Source: Thermodesulfobacteriota bacterium (GTDB lineage Bacteria; Desulfobacterota; BSN033; UBA1163). From it: a stretch of DNA of 36,306 nucleotides. Shown here piece by piece: positions 15,884 to 24,490 of the stretch; position 1 is the first letter of the stretch, and every line of letters begins with the position of its first letter. The stretch covers positions 1-36,306 of the forward strand of contig JASEHH010000031.1 of assembly GCA_030017685.1 (NCBI GenBank), written 5' to 3'. The position numbers were made by a program, and so were the translations under genes. A model generated the notes under the pieces. That model did no database searches. It worked only from the letters and a program-made list of their open reading frames with translations, and was not told where the DNA came from.

Positions 15884-16049
15884 CAAAATGCAAAATAGTC
15901 AATTGGCAATTAGCATTAAAAAATGAATTTAAGTGGTTTTTAACATTGCTAACTTTGCATTGTTAATTGATTATTCGGTTCTGGGAGTTCAAGTAATTTT
16001 TTACATTGCTAATTTTGCACTGCTAATTTTGCATTGTTAATTGATTATT
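15884..16049. repeat. AT-rich direct and inverted repeat before the DHH gene
   Basis: The phrase ATTGCTAACTTTGCATTG followed by TTAATTGATTATT at 15945-15975 is repeated with small changes at 16004-16049. Shorter words (TGCAAAAT, CAATTAGCATT) are inverted nearby. It is the same vocabulary as 6118-6195. It reaches to within 3 bases of the next start codon and replaces any ribosome-binding site. Confidence 0.65.
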
Positions 16050-16051
16050 TT

Positions 16052-18679
16052 ATGGAAGTGATCACCACCCATACGAATGCGGATTTCGATTCCCTGGCTT
16101 CCATGCTGGCAGCCAAAAAACTCTATCCTGGAGCGGTCCTGGTCTTTCCGGGCTCCCAGGAGAGGAGCCTGCGAGAGTTCTTCATCCACTCCACCCTCTA
16201 TGCCCTCGAGGTGGAACGGGTAAAAAATATTGACCTCCGCCAGGTCGAAAGATTGATCTTAGTCGACACCCGTCAGATCAGCCGGATCGGGAAATTTTCG
16301 GAGATCGTGATAAAACCCGGCCTGGATATACATATTTACGATCACCATCCTCCTTCTTCGGATGATATCCGGGGCTCTCTCGAGGTCGTCGCGGAAGTGG
16401 GAGCCACCGTCACACTTCTTCTGGACCTCTTGAGAAAAAAAGGGGTTGACATCACGCCTGATGAAGCCACAGTGATGCTTCTTGGCATCTATGAGGATAC
16501 GGGAAACCTGACCTTCTCCTCGGCCAGAGAGGAGGATTTTCAGGCGGCAGGATATCTGGTGGGAAAAGGAGCCAATCTCAATATCCTGTCAAATGTGATC
16601 ACCAAAGAGCTCACCTCGGAGCAGGTCTTCCTGCTCAATGACCTGATCCAATCGGCTACCCGGTACGATGTCCACGGCATCGATGTGGTGATTGCGCAGG
16701 CGTCTGTGGATCGGTATATCGGTGATATTGCCATCCTTGTCCATAAGTTAAAGGATATGGAGAACCTCGATGTCCTCTTCGTCCTCGTCCAGATGGAAGG
16801 TCGTGTCTACCTGATCGGAAGGAGCAGGATTGAGGAGGTCAATGTCTCAGAGATAGCCTCTGAATTTGGAGGCGGCGGACACCCCACTGCTGCCTCAGCC
16901 ACTATCAAGGGGATGCCGCTCATCGAGGCGCATGCGCGGTTGCTCAAGATATTGAGACAGGTCGTCAGGCCCAGAAGGGTGGCCAAGGACCTCATGGTCT
17001 ATCCGGTCAAGACGGTGGAACCCGACCGGACCTTGGAGGAGGCAGGAGAGATCCTTTCCCGATATCTCCTCGATATCCTCCCGGTCTTTAAGGAGGAGAG
17101 AGTGGTTGGACTCATCTCCAAGGAAGTGGTGGACAGGGCGGTTCGTCACGGGCTAAAGGATGCCCTTGTGAAAGAGTATATGACGACGGAGTTCTCTGCC
17201 ATCTCTCCTGAAACCCCCTTTTCCCGAATTCAGGAATTGGCCATCGGACAGAGCCAGAGCCTCATCCCGGTCATTGAAAAGGAGCGGCTCGTTGGGGTTG
17301 TAGCCATCGGTGATGTGATGCAGGTCCTCCACGAGGGGATGATCAAATCGGTGAGAGAGATTCAACCTCTTTATGCACGAAAGAAGATGATCTCAAAATT
17401 GATGGAGGAGCGATTTCCGGAAAGGATACGGAACCTCCTTGCAGAATTTGGCCGGGTAGGGGATGACCTTGGATATTCGGTCTTCGGCGTGGGAGGTTTT
17501 GTGAGGGACCTCCTGATGAGGGTGGAAAACTACGATATCGATATCGTTGTGGAGGGCGATGGAATCCGTCTCTCCGAGGAATTCGAAAAAAGATTTAACT
17601 GCCGGATTCGAACTCACAAAAAATTCGGGACCGCCCTCATTCTCTTCTCGGATGGCCTTAAGGTTGATGTGGCGACCGCGCGGCTGGAGGTCTATGACTC
17701 TCCGGCCGCCCTTCCCACGGTGGAAAGGGGGTCGATCAAGGCGGATCTTTATCGCAGGGACTTCACTATCAATACGCTGGCCATCCACCTCAATCCCCGG
17801 TTCTTCGGAGAATTGATCGATTTTTTCGGCGGGGTGAAAGATATTAAGGAGAAGGTGATTCGTGTCCTCCATAATCTCTCCTTTGTGGAGGATCCGACCC
17901 GCGTCTTTCGGGCGATCCGTTTCGAACAACGCTTGAGGTTCCAGATCGGAAAACATACCCAGAATCTGATGAAGAATGCGGTCAAGATGTCCATCTTTGA
18001 TCGACTTTCAGGGGGACGGATTCTCTCAGAGTTTATCCTCATCTGCCAGGAAGAGGATCCCATCCCTGCCATGAAACGGATGAGAGATTTCAACCTCTTC
18101 CATTTTCTCCATCCCCAACTCAAAGTGGACGAGGAGAAGATCGCCCTCTTCGAACAGATTCATCATGTCATCTCCTGGTTTGACCTTCTCTTCCTCGAGG
18201 AGAAATATGGGCGTTGGCTCATTTACTTTTACGGCCTTATCGATTCCCTCAAGGAGCAGGAGAGCCTGGAGATCTGCGAACGATTGGCGATGAATGACCG
18301 GCTGAAAAGAAGTGTGATTGAAGGAAAACGCCAGGGCGATCTGGCCCTGTTCCAGATATACTCCTGGATCAGCGCCGGCAGAGAACCCAAACGTTCGGAG
18401 ATTTACACGGTTCTCGATTCCCTTTCAACGGAGGTCAAGCTGTTGATGATGGCCAAGACGACCCGGATGGCCACCCGTCGATACATCTCTCTCTACTTCA
18501 CCCAGTTGAAGGGTACGAAACCGATATTGAGAGGGGCCGACCTGGTTCAAATGGGAATCAAACCCGGGCCTTCTATTCGGGAGGGTTTGGAGGATCTTCT
18601 CAAAGCCCGACTCGACGAACAGGTGATCACACGACAGGATGAGTTACAATACTTGACCAGATCTCTCAGGGTGGAATGA
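16052..18679 (+). CDS. DHH-DHHA1-CBS-poly(A) polymerase fusion (tRNA nucleotidyltransferase-type)
   Basis: 875 residues. The N-terminal phosphoesterase part has TNADFDSLASM, DTRQ, DHHPP (97-101) and the DHHA1 motif FGGGGHPTAAS (~272-282). Two CBS domains follow (~310-430: AKDLMVYPVKTVEPD; VKEYMTTEFSAISPE). A class II nucleotidyltransferase comes last, with GVGGFVRDLLM (479-489) and the metal-binding DID (495-497), then DFTINTLAIHL and EDPTRVFRAIRFEQRL. It may add nucleotides to tRNA 3' ends, while the DHH part could cut short oligonucleotides or a cyclic dinucleotide; both are inferences. ATG 16052 is chosen over an upstream TTG inside a repeat; no ribosome site is seen. Overlaps scpA by 4 bases. 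Confidence 0.9.
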   Translation: MEVITTHTNADFDSLASMLAAKKLYPGAVLVFPGSQERSLREFFIHSTLYALEVERVKNIDLRQVERLILVDTRQISRIGKFSEIVIKPGLDIHIYDHHPPSSDDIRGSLEVVAEVGATVTLLLDLLRKKGVDITPDEATVMLLGIYEDTGNLTFSSAREEDFQAAGYLVGKGANLNILSNVITKELTSEQVFLLNDLIQSATRYDVHGIDVVIAQASVDRYIGDIAILVHKLKDMENLDVLFVLVQMEGRVYLIGRSRIEEVNVSEIASEFGGGGHPTAASATIKGMPLIEAHARLLKILRQVVRPRRVAKDLMVYPVKTVEPDRTLEEAGEILSRYLLDILPVFKEERVVGLISKEVVDRAVRHGLKDALVKEYMTTEFSAISPETPFSRIQELAIGQSQSLIPVIEKERLVGVVAIGDVMQVLHEGMIKSVREIQPLYARKKMISKLMEERFPERIRNLLAEFGRVGDDLGYSVFGVGGFVRDLLMRVENYDIDIVVEGDGIRLSEEFEKRFNCRIRTHKKFGTALILFSDGLKVDVATARLEVYDSPAALPTVERGSIKADLYRRDFTINTLAIHLNPRFFGELIDFFGGVKDIKEKVIRVLHNLSFVEDPTRVFRAIRFEQRLRFQIGKHTQNLMKNAVKMSIFDRLSGGRILSEFILICQEEDPIPAMKRMRDFNLFHFLHPQLKVDEEKIALFEQIHHVISWFDLLFLEEKYGRWLIYFYGLIDSLKEQESLEICERLAMNDRLKRSVIEGKRQGDLALFQIYSWISAGREPKRSEIYTVLDSLSTEVKLLMMAKTTRMATRRYISLYFTQLKGTKPILRGADLVQMGIKPGPSIREGLEDLLKARLDEQVITRQDELQYLTRSLRVE

Positions 18680-19416
18680 TGTCCGAAAACAACTTCTATT
18701 CAGAGGAGAAATCTCCTTATACGGTACGGCTTGAGATGTTTGAAGGCCCTCTCGATCTCCTGCTTCATCTCATTCAGAAGAATGAAATGGACATTTTCAA
18801 CATTCCCATCGCCTTGATCACGGGACAATACCTGGAATATCTCAAATGGATGAAGACCCTCAATCTCGACATCGCCGGAGACTACCTTTTGATGGCTTCC
18901 ACTCTCCTCCATATCAAATCGAGGATGCTCCTTCCCCAGCCCTCCGTGGAAGAAGAGGAGGAAGGAGAGGATCCCAGGGCCGAGCTGGTGCGGAGGTTGC
19001 TGGAATATCAGAGATATAAGATGGCTGCTACGGAACTGGTCCAGAGACCCATGCTGGACCGGGATGTCTTTATCCGTTTGACATCGACGGAAGAGAGGGC
19101 GCCGGAGGAGGAGAAAATCGAAGCCAACCTCTTCGATCTCATCGATGCCCTTCGCAAGGCTCTCTCAAGGGCAACGGAGGAATCCTTCCATGAAGTGACG
19201 CTGGATCGACTCAGCGTCGAGGATAAGGTTCAGGAGATTCTTCTCCTTCTTCAGAAGGAGAAGCGGAGCCTTCCTTTTCATCTCCTTTTCCCCGAGCAGG
19301 CCTCGCGCAGAGTGATCGTCATTACTTTTCTGGCCATCCTCGAGCTGGTTAAAGCGAAATGGATACGGGTCTTTCAGGCGGCTCCTTTTGAAACCATTCG
19401 AATATCACCGGTTTAA
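18676..19416 (+). CDS. scpA: Segregation and condensation protein A (kleisin)
   Basis: 246 residues. ScpA links the heads of SMC in the bacterial condensin. The N-terminal signature is clear (VRLEMFEGPLDLLLHLIQKNEMDIFNIPIALITGQYL), followed by AGDYLLMASTLLHIKSRMLLP, an acidic spacer and the C-terminal winged-helix region (VITFLAILELVKAKWIRVFQ). The start ATG overlaps the previous stop; a second ATG follows immediately. The usual partner scpB does not follow: the next space is repeat R2 and then sppA. Confidence 0.95.
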   Translation: MMSENNFYSEEKSPYTVRLEMFEGPLDLLLHLIQKNEMDIFNIPIALITGQYLEYLKWMKTLNLDIAGDYLLMASTLLHIKSRMLLPQPSVEEEEEGEDPRAELVRRLLEYQRYKMAATELVQRPMLDRDVFIRLTSTEERAPEEEKIEANLFDLIDALRKALSRATEESFHEVTLDRLSVEDKVQEILLLLQKEKRSLPFHLLFPEQASRRVIVITFLAILELVKAKWIRVFQAAPFETIRISPV

Positions 19417-19451
19417 AAGGAGAGGATGATTAGAATATAAGGGTTTCGTTT

Positions 19452-19642
19452 AACGGTTAGGGTTACGAGGCCCGCCCTGTACCATGCTAGGTTCAGGGCC
19501 CGTATCGTTAATAAAAGGCTGCGTCTGTCGTGTTTAATTCTTTTAAACGTGACCGTTACCGAATTACGAAACGCCTGCCTGCCCCGTCCTCGGTCGGGAC
19601 CGGGGCCGGTAGGCAGGGGCTTCGTCACCGTAGCCTTAACCT
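19452..19642. repeat. R2 palindromic repeat, copy 2, with nested insertions
   Basis: The R2 arms GGTTAGGGTTACGAGGCCCG and CTTCGTCACCGTAGCCTTAACC enclose the usual centre (AAAAGGCTGCGTCTGTCG, TTTAATTCTT, GACCGTTACC). Two extra segments break it: a short GCCCTG...CAGGGC stem near 19474-19500 and the GC-rich R6 palindrome at 19572-19619. This shows one repeat family inserted in another. Confidence 0.75.
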
Positions 19643-19695
19643 AATCACTTGATAAATTTTCATGTCACGTCATGGATGATCCATGGGAGGTACTT

Positions 19696-20586
19696 ATGAA
19701 ACGGAAAAGGATTTTGTTGGGTTTGGTTGTAATCGTCGGATTACTGGCCTTCTTTTTTATCCTCCTCTTCGTCATCGGTCATTATGTTTCCGGATCCGGC
19801 TCCCGGCAGTTCGCCTTCGGCGATAAGATTGCGGTGGTTGAGATCCGGGGGCTGATCACTCAATCCCAGGGCATCATCGAAGAGCTTCACCAGCTTGACG
19901 CTGATGAAGGGGTGAAAGCCATCATTCTGAGAATTGATTCTCCGGGCGGAGGGGTAGGGCCTTCACAAGAAATTTATCGGGAAGTCTTGAAGATTAAATC
20001 GAACAAAAAAAAGAAGGTGATTACCTCCATGGGCTCGGTGGCCGCCTCGGGTGGATACTATATTGCGAGCGCCTCCGACCTTATCGTAGCCAATCCCGGA
20101 ACGATTACGGGCTCCATTGGCGTTCTGATGGAATTCACCAACATCGAAGAGCTTTTCAGGAAGATTGGGATTAAGGGCGTGGTATTAAAAAGTGGCGAGC
20201 ACAAAGACATCGGATCCCCGTTCAGGGAAATGACCCCTGAAGAGAAGAGACTCATCCAGTCGGTCATTGACAATGTCCATCAGCAATTTATACAGGCTGT
20301 GGCCGATGGAAGAAAGATGGACCGTTTAAAGGTCGCTCAGGTTGCGGACGGTCGAATCTTAACCGGGGAGCAGGCCAAACAGCTGGGGCTGGTGGATCAG
20401 CTTGGAAACCTTCAGGACACCATCGATACAGCCGCCAAGATGGTGGGGATCGAGGGAAAACCACTGGTTCTCTACCCCAAAAAGAAGTTCTCGCTTCTGG
20501 AACTGCTGGTGGAAGGGATCACAGAGGCCATCCTGAAAACCTTGAGCGAAAAGGGAGTTCAGTTGAACTATCGCCTCCATCCATAA
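19696..20586 (+). CDS. sppA: Signal peptide peptidase SppA (S49 serine protease)
   Basis: 296 residues, the short single-domain form. An N-terminal membrane anchor (about residues 7-33, ILLGLVVIVGLLAFFFILLFVI) is followed by the protease: VVEIRGLI, RIDSPGGGVGPSQEI, and SMGSVAASGGYYIAS with the nucleophile S118. The Lys of KSGEHKDIGSPFR (K170) sits 52 residues later, as expected for the Ser-Lys dyad. It degrades leftover signal peptides at the membrane. The start at 19696 has GGGAGG upstream and gives the anchor at once; an in-frame ATG at 19672 adds 8 unneeded residues. It stands alone between R2 copies. Confidence 0.93.
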   Translation: MKRKRILLGLVVIVGLLAFFFILLFVIGHYVSGSGSRQFAFGDKIAVVEIRGLITQSQGIIEELHQLDADEGVKAIILRIDSPGGGVGPSQEIYREVLKIKSNKKKKVITSMGSVAASGGYYIASASDLIVANPGTITGSIGVLMEFTNIEELFRKIGIKGVVLKSGEHKDIGSPFREMTPEEKRLIQSVIDNVHQQFIQAVADGRKMDRLKVAQVADGRILTGEQAKQLGLVDQLGNLQDTIDTAAKMVGIEGKPLVLYPKKKFSLLELLVEGITEAILKTLSEKGVQLNYRLHP

Positions 20587-20645
20587 AGGTTATTCAAATG
20601 AATTGCCCGTGGCCATTAGACCACTTACGAACCATGAAAAGGGAT

Positions 20646-20693
20646 AACCCCCCTCTATTCCCCCCTTAATTTAAGGGGGGATGAAGGGGGGTT
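20646..20693. repeat. Poly-C/poly-G palindrome
   Basis: AACCCCCCTCTATTCCCCCC, then TTAATTTAA, then GGGGGGATGAAGGGGGGTT: nearly perfect inverted arms of about 22 bases. The right end merges into R2 copy 3. It lies past the sppA stop and could also act as a transcription-stopping hairpin for both flanking convergent genes. Confidence 0.75.
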
Positions 20694-20793
20694 AGGGTTA
20701 GGAGGCCCGTATCGTTTAGCGTCAAAGGGTAAGGGTAAGAATTTAAGACGATACACGTAACCCCTTGACGAAACGGGCATCTTAACCTTTACC
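20690..20793. repeat. R2 palindromic repeat, copy 3
   Basis: Left arm GGTTAGGGTTAGGAGGCCCG with ATCGTTTAGCG, right arm GACGAAACGGGCATCTTAACC. The middle is shorter and more divergent than in copies 1 and 4. It separates the convergent sppA and UDG genes. Confidence 0.7.
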
Positions 20794-20827
20794 TTTTGAC
20801 CCTTGACCTTTATTTTCTAATTAACCT

Positions 20828-21577
20828 TTAGAATGCATCAGTCAAGGCTTTGGCGATCTGTTTCATGTCCTCCCAGACTTCCCTCTTCTTTTCAGGATTC
20901 CGGAGCAGGTAGGCAGGATGGTAGGTTGGAAAGAGCTGGATGCCGGAGAAGTCGTAGACCTTCCCGCGAAGCGCTGTGATCTTGACATCGGTCTTGAGAA
21001 GGGTCTGGGCGGAAAACGTCCCAAGGGCGCAGATGATCCTGGGCCTAATCGCCTGGATCTGTTTTAAAAGAAATGGATAGCAATTCTCTATCTCATCGGG
21101 TTCAGGGTTCCTGTTCTGAGGAGGCCGGCATTTGATGATATTGGCGATATAGGCTTCCTCCCTTTCGATGTCGATGGCCTGAAGAATTTTGGTTAGCAGC
21201 TGCCCTGCCTTCCCCACAAAGGGTCTTCCCTGAACATCTTCGTCATTGCCAGGACCCTCTCCGATGAGCATCAACCTTGCCTTTTCATTCCCCTCCCCGA
21301 AAACAATCGTGCGCCGCGTTCTGTGAAGTTTACATCTCTGACAATTTCCCAATTCACTTCGTATCACTTCAAGGCGTTGAACCTCAGATTGAGAAATATT
21401 TGCCATTCTATACGGTGGGGGCAATTCATGAATTGCCCCCACACCGGCAGAAGCCTCTGATTGATAGATTTTTTCATTCCCGTCACTAAAGAGAGGCAAT
21501 TCTGTAATCCCCAGTCTCTTGAGATAGTCAAGATAAGATTTAAGATCACCGACGATTTCCTTACCATTTTGATCCAT
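20828..21577 (-). CDS. Type-4 (4Fe-4S) uracil-DNA glycosylase
   Basis: 249 residues from the preferred ATG. It removes uracil from DNA. The iron-sulfur cysteines are C79, C82, C150 and C166, with the spacing usual for this family. Active-site motif A is GEGPGNDEDVQGRPFVGKAG (106-125) and motif B is HPAYLLRNP (220-228). The N-terminal LKSYLDYLKRLGITELPLF is family-like. Residues 46-55 (VGAIHELPPP) are translated from a perfect 28-base palindrome and lie in the variable linker before the cluster domain. The start at 21577 follows GGGAAGGG; a TTG at 21631 would give 18 more residues that do not look native. Confidence 0.92.
   Translation of the reverse strand: MDQNGKEIVGDLKSYLDYLKRLGITELPLFSDGNEKIYQSEASAGVGAIHELPPPYRMANISQSEVQRLEVIRSELGNCQRCKLHRTRRTIVFGEGNEKARLMLIGEGPGNDEDVQGRPFVGKAGQLLTKILQAIDIEREEAYIANIIKCRPPQNRNPEPDEIENCYPFLLKQIQAIRPRIICALGTFSAQTLLKTDVKITALRGKVYDFSGIQLFPTYHPAYLLRNPEKKREVWEDMKQIAKALTDAF
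21415..21442. repeat. Perfect 28-base palindrome inside the UDG gene
   Basis: GTGGGGGCAATTCA joined directly to its reverse complement. In the UDG frame it reads VGAIHELPP. Its length and frame leave the gene open. A related but degenerate sequence (AATTGCCCGTGGCC) lies at about 20602. It looks like an inserted mobile palindrome rather than native code. Confidence 0.8.
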
Positions 21578-21649
21578 CGAACCCTTCCCTTTCCTTCGGT
21601 CCTCCATAGCCTTTTCTCGCTTCCCTGTCAAGAAACAAAAAAGGAAATG

Positions 21650-21760
21650 GGTTACGGTGACGAAGCCCGTTTCGTAATTCGGTAACGGTTACGTGCAAAG
21701 AATTAAAAGACGATAAACATAGCCTTTTATTAACGATACGGGCCTCCTTACCCTAACCTA
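21650..21760. repeat. R2 palindromic repeat, copy 4 (inverted)
   Basis: Begins GGGTTACGGTGACGAAGCCCG and ends CGATACGGGCCTCCTTACCC. The inner words (GGTAACGGTTACGTGCAAAG, GAATTAAAAGACGATAAACA) are the reverse complement of those in copy 1. It lies in the divergent gap between the UDG and kinase genes. Confidence 0.75.
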
Positions 21761-21876
21761 AATCCGGGGTAACGTTCATCGGTTACGAGCATCCAGATTC
21801 TATTCACGAGTCTCGATACGAGCTTCGACAACGACAAACGTTGGTTACTCCCCCATGGAGTCTGAAAAAGTTTTAG

Positions 21877-21905
21877 TTGATTGTCATCAAATTTTATTAT
21901 AATAT
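21877..21905 (+). promoter_or_regulatory. Sigma-70 promoter very close to the kinase start codon
   Basis: TTGATT at 21877-21882, 17 bases, TAATAT at 21900-21905. A perfect TATAAT also lies at 21898-21903, but its spacing to TTGATT is only 15. Either choice puts the transcript start about 3-6 bases before the ATG at 21915, so the message would be leaderless or nearly so. Confidence 0.55.
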
Positions 21906-21914
21906 TAGGGCGAT

Positions 21915-23027
21915 ATGAACAAGAAAGAGAGAAAACTTTTAGTGGTGGATGACAACATCGACTTCGTTCATTTCATACGGAGAGCTTTGGAACAGGAGGA
22001 TTACCGAATCTCCATTGCCTTGGATGGGAAAACAGCCATTGAAAAAGCGTCAACAGAAAATCCGGAGCTCATTCTCCTTGATATGAAACTGCCTGACATA
22101 TCGGGAGAAGAGGTATTGGAGAGGGTTAAGGAGGTCAATAAAGATATTCCCGTGATAGTCATCACCGGTTATGGAGGAGACCAGGTGGCGATTGATATGA
22201 TGAGAAAAGGGGCTATCGATTTTCTCACAAAACCTGTGGAACCCCGGATTCTTATCAAGGCGATAAAGAACGCCCTGGCGATTCACGACGTCCGGCAGGA
22301 GGACAAACAGTTTAACCCCTATCCCTCTCTTGAAATATTTTTCCCTTTTCTTGCTCATGAGATTCGAAATCCGCTCCATGCTATCTCAGGGGCTCTGGCC
22401 ATCATCCAAAGGCGCTGTAATTTAGAGGATCAATTTCTAACCCAATCCATCAAGATCATCCATGAGGAAGTTCAGCACTTAAATGATTTTGTTCAGGGAT
22501 GCCTCAATTTCGTAAGACCTCCCGATTTCATTCGTTTCAGCGAGGTGGATCTCCGGGAGGTGATTTCAGTGACCGTGAGCATGCTGACTCACATGTTTGA
22601 ATCCGAATCAAATAAAATCGAGATCACCGTCAAGGCTGATCCTGATCTCCCAAAGGTTTATGTCAATTATGAAGAGATTAAACAAGCCTTTTTAAACATC
22701 ATCAAAAATGCCTATGAGGCGATGCCTGAAGGAGGGGAATTATTGATCGAGGCCTCCCAGACCCATGAATTCCCCAAAATGATAGAAATTGTTTTTGCGG
22801 ATCAGGGGGTAGGAATAAAGAAGGAAGCGATGGACTTTCTCTTTAGTCCTTTTTTTACCAACAAACCCAGGGGAAATGGGTTAGGGTTGGCCCTCTGTCG
22901 AAGAATCATTGTCGAACGTCATAAGGGGACAATCCATATCGAAAGCGAAGAAAAGAAGGGAACAACGGTTAAAGTAAAGTTGCCCATCACCCGACTACAA
23001 GAAAATACCCCGGGAGAAGCATCGTGA
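21915..23027 (+). CDS. Receiver-histidine kinase (REC-HisKA-HATPase)
   Basis: 370 residues, cytoplasmic, without a membrane segment. The N-terminal receiver has D12-D13, phospho-acceptor D56 and TKP, all intact. The kinase has the H-box FLAHEIRNPLHAI with H148, the N-box NIIKNAYEAM, G1 DQGVGI, the F-box SPFFTNKPRGNG and G2 NGLGLAL. Its GTGA end overlaps the next regulator gene, so they should form one phosphorelay: an upstream kinase phosphorylates the receiver, which tunes H148 and then the NtrC-type partner. The signal is unknown. Only a weak AGGG precedes the ATG. Confidence 0.93.
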   Translation: MNKKERKLLVVDDNIDFVHFIRRALEQEDYRISIALDGKTAIEKASTENPELILLDMKLPDISGEEVLERVKEVNKDIPVIVITGYGGDQVAIDMMRKGAIDFLTKPVEPRILIKAIKNALAIHDVRQEDKQFNPYPSLEIFFPFLAHEIRNPLHAISGALAIIQRRCNLEDQFLTQSIKIIHEEVQHLNDFVQGCLNFVRPPDFIRFSEVDLREVISVTVSMLTHMFESESNKIEITVKADPDLPKVYVNYEEIKQAFLNIIKNAYEAMPEGGELLIEASQTHEFPKMIEIVFADQGVGIKKEAMDFLFSPFFTNKPRGNGLGLALCRRIIVERHKGTIHIESEEKKGTTVKVKLPITRLQENTPGEAS

Positions 23028-24403
23028 CGTCTCAAGCTTCTATTTTAGTGGTCGATGACGAACCCAATTCTCTTTTCGGAATATGTGAGGTTCTCAACGA
23101 TGAGGGTTTTAATGTCCTTCCGGCCGGAAACGGGAGAGAGGCGTTGGAGTCGCTCCATGTGAATCCCATCAATGTGATCGTGACCGATGAGAAGATGCCT
23201 GACTTGAGCGGCATGGAGTTTCTCGCTGAGGTAAAGAAGAACCATCCAAACATCCCGGTGATCCTCATCACGGCTTACGGGTCCGTTTCGATGGCTGTTG
23301 AAAGCCTCAAGCAAGGGGCGTTCTATTTCTTTGAAAAACCGATTTTCAATAATTTAGAGAGATTTATCACCATCATCCGGCAAGCCGTCAAAACTCAGGA
23401 GATGGAGAAGGAAATCGACTCTCTAAGAAGAGAAGTGACCGAAAAATATTCTTTCCCCAATATCATCGGGAATCACCCCAAAATGATTGAGATTTTTGAG
23501 ACGATTGGAAAAGTATCCAAAACCGATGCGACCATTCTCATTCAGGGGGAGAGCGGGACCGGGAAAGACATCATTGCAAAAACGATCCATTACAATAGTT
23601 CGAGAAGGGAAAAACCGTTGGTAACCGTCAATTGTGGAGCGCTTACGGAAAGCCTTCTCACGACGGAATTATTTGGTCACACAAGGGGAGCGTTTACAGG
23701 CGCGGTTAAGGATACGATCGGACGCTTTCAGGCCGCCCATGAAGGGAGCTTGATCTTAGATGAAATCAGTGAAATTCCAGTCAATCTTCAAAAAAACCTT
23801 TTAAGAGTGATCGAAGAAAAGGAGTTTGAAAGGGTGGGGGATTCGAGGTCGACCAAGGTCGATGTTCGAATCATCTCCACGACCAACCGGAACCTTAAGG
23901 AAGAGGTGGTCAAAGGAAATTTCAGGGAAGATCTTTATTATCGATTGGGCATCGTTCCAATAACTCTCCCCCCCTTAAGGGAGCGCCTCTCAGACCTCCC
24001 ATTGCTGGTCAACCACTTTCTTAAGAAGTTTCAGGAAGGCAACGTTCCGTTAAGAATTGAGCCGGAAGCAATCGAGCGTCTCAAGACATTTTCCTGGCCT
24101 GGAAATATCAGGGAATTGGCCAATGTGATTCAGCAGATAGTGGTCTTCTGTCGAAATCATATCATCAGGGTTGACGACCTTCCTTCCCACCTTCTTCTCA
24201 AAGTGGAAGATGTCCGGGTTGGGGAAAAGGGGAAGGTTGACTTAATGAAGAGGGTAGGAAATCTTGAGAGGGCATCGATTCTCGCTAAATTGAAAGAGAC
24301 CAATTGGAATCAAGAGAAGACAGCAGAACTGCTCGGAATAACAAGGAAAATGCTGTCGAATCGGATTATTAAATATCATCTCAAGCCATTGAGAAAGAGG
24401 TAA
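23024..24403 (+). CDS. NtrC-family sigma-54 response regulator
   Basis: 459 residues. Receiver (1-~125) with D11-D12 and phospho-acceptor D55, AAA+ domain with GESGTGKD (Walker A, 175-182), GAFTGA (222-227), D246-E247 (Walker B), TTNR sensor I and RLGIVPITLPPLRER, then a Fis-type helix-turn-helix (AELLGITRKMLSNRIIKYHL). All residues needed to bind sigma-54 and hydrolyse ATP are there. GTG start overlapping the kinase gene by 4 bases. It is the likely phosphorylation partner of the upstream kinase. Targets may include the -24/-12 sites at 25660 and 28172, which is inferred from position only. Confidence 0.94.
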   Translation: MTSQASILVVDDEPNSLFGICEVLNDEGFNVLPAGNGREALESLHVNPINVIVTDEKMPDLSGMEFLAEVKKNHPNIPVILITAYGSVSMAVESLKQGAFYFFEKPIFNNLERFITIIRQAVKTQEMEKEIDSLRREVTEKYSFPNIIGNHPKMIEIFETIGKVSKTDATILIQGESGTGKDIIAKTIHYNSSRREKPLVTVNCGALTESLLTTELFGHTRGAFTGAVKDTIGRFQAAHEGSLILDEISEIPVNLQKNLLRVIEEKEFERVGDSRSTKVDVRIISTTNRNLKEEVVKGNFREDLYYRLGIVPITLPPLRERLSDLPLLVNHFLKKFQEGNVPLRIEPEAIERLKTFSWPGNIRELANVIQQIVVFCRNHIIRVDDLPSHLLLKVEDVRVGEKGKVDLMKRVGNLERASILAKLKETNWNQEKTAELLGITRKMLSNRIIKYHLKPLRKR

Positions 24404-24428
24404 TCTTTATGTTTGGGTAATCGTCAAT

Positions 24429-24460
24429 GGGTTAAGGTTACGGTTACGAAGCCCGTAACG
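24429..24460. repeat. R2 repeat fragment
   Basis: GGGTTAAGGTTACGGTTACG followed by AAGCCCGTAACG matches the R2 left arm only. The right half is missing and is replaced by unrelated sequence with the R5 inverted repeat. Confidence 0.6.
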
Positions 24461-24490
24461 TACAATGAACGATGGACAACGAACATCCGT

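Noticed and set aside
17393-17956. Minus-strand open frame opposite the nucleotidyltransferase
   Set aside because: Antisense to a well-conserved catalytic region; no independent support.
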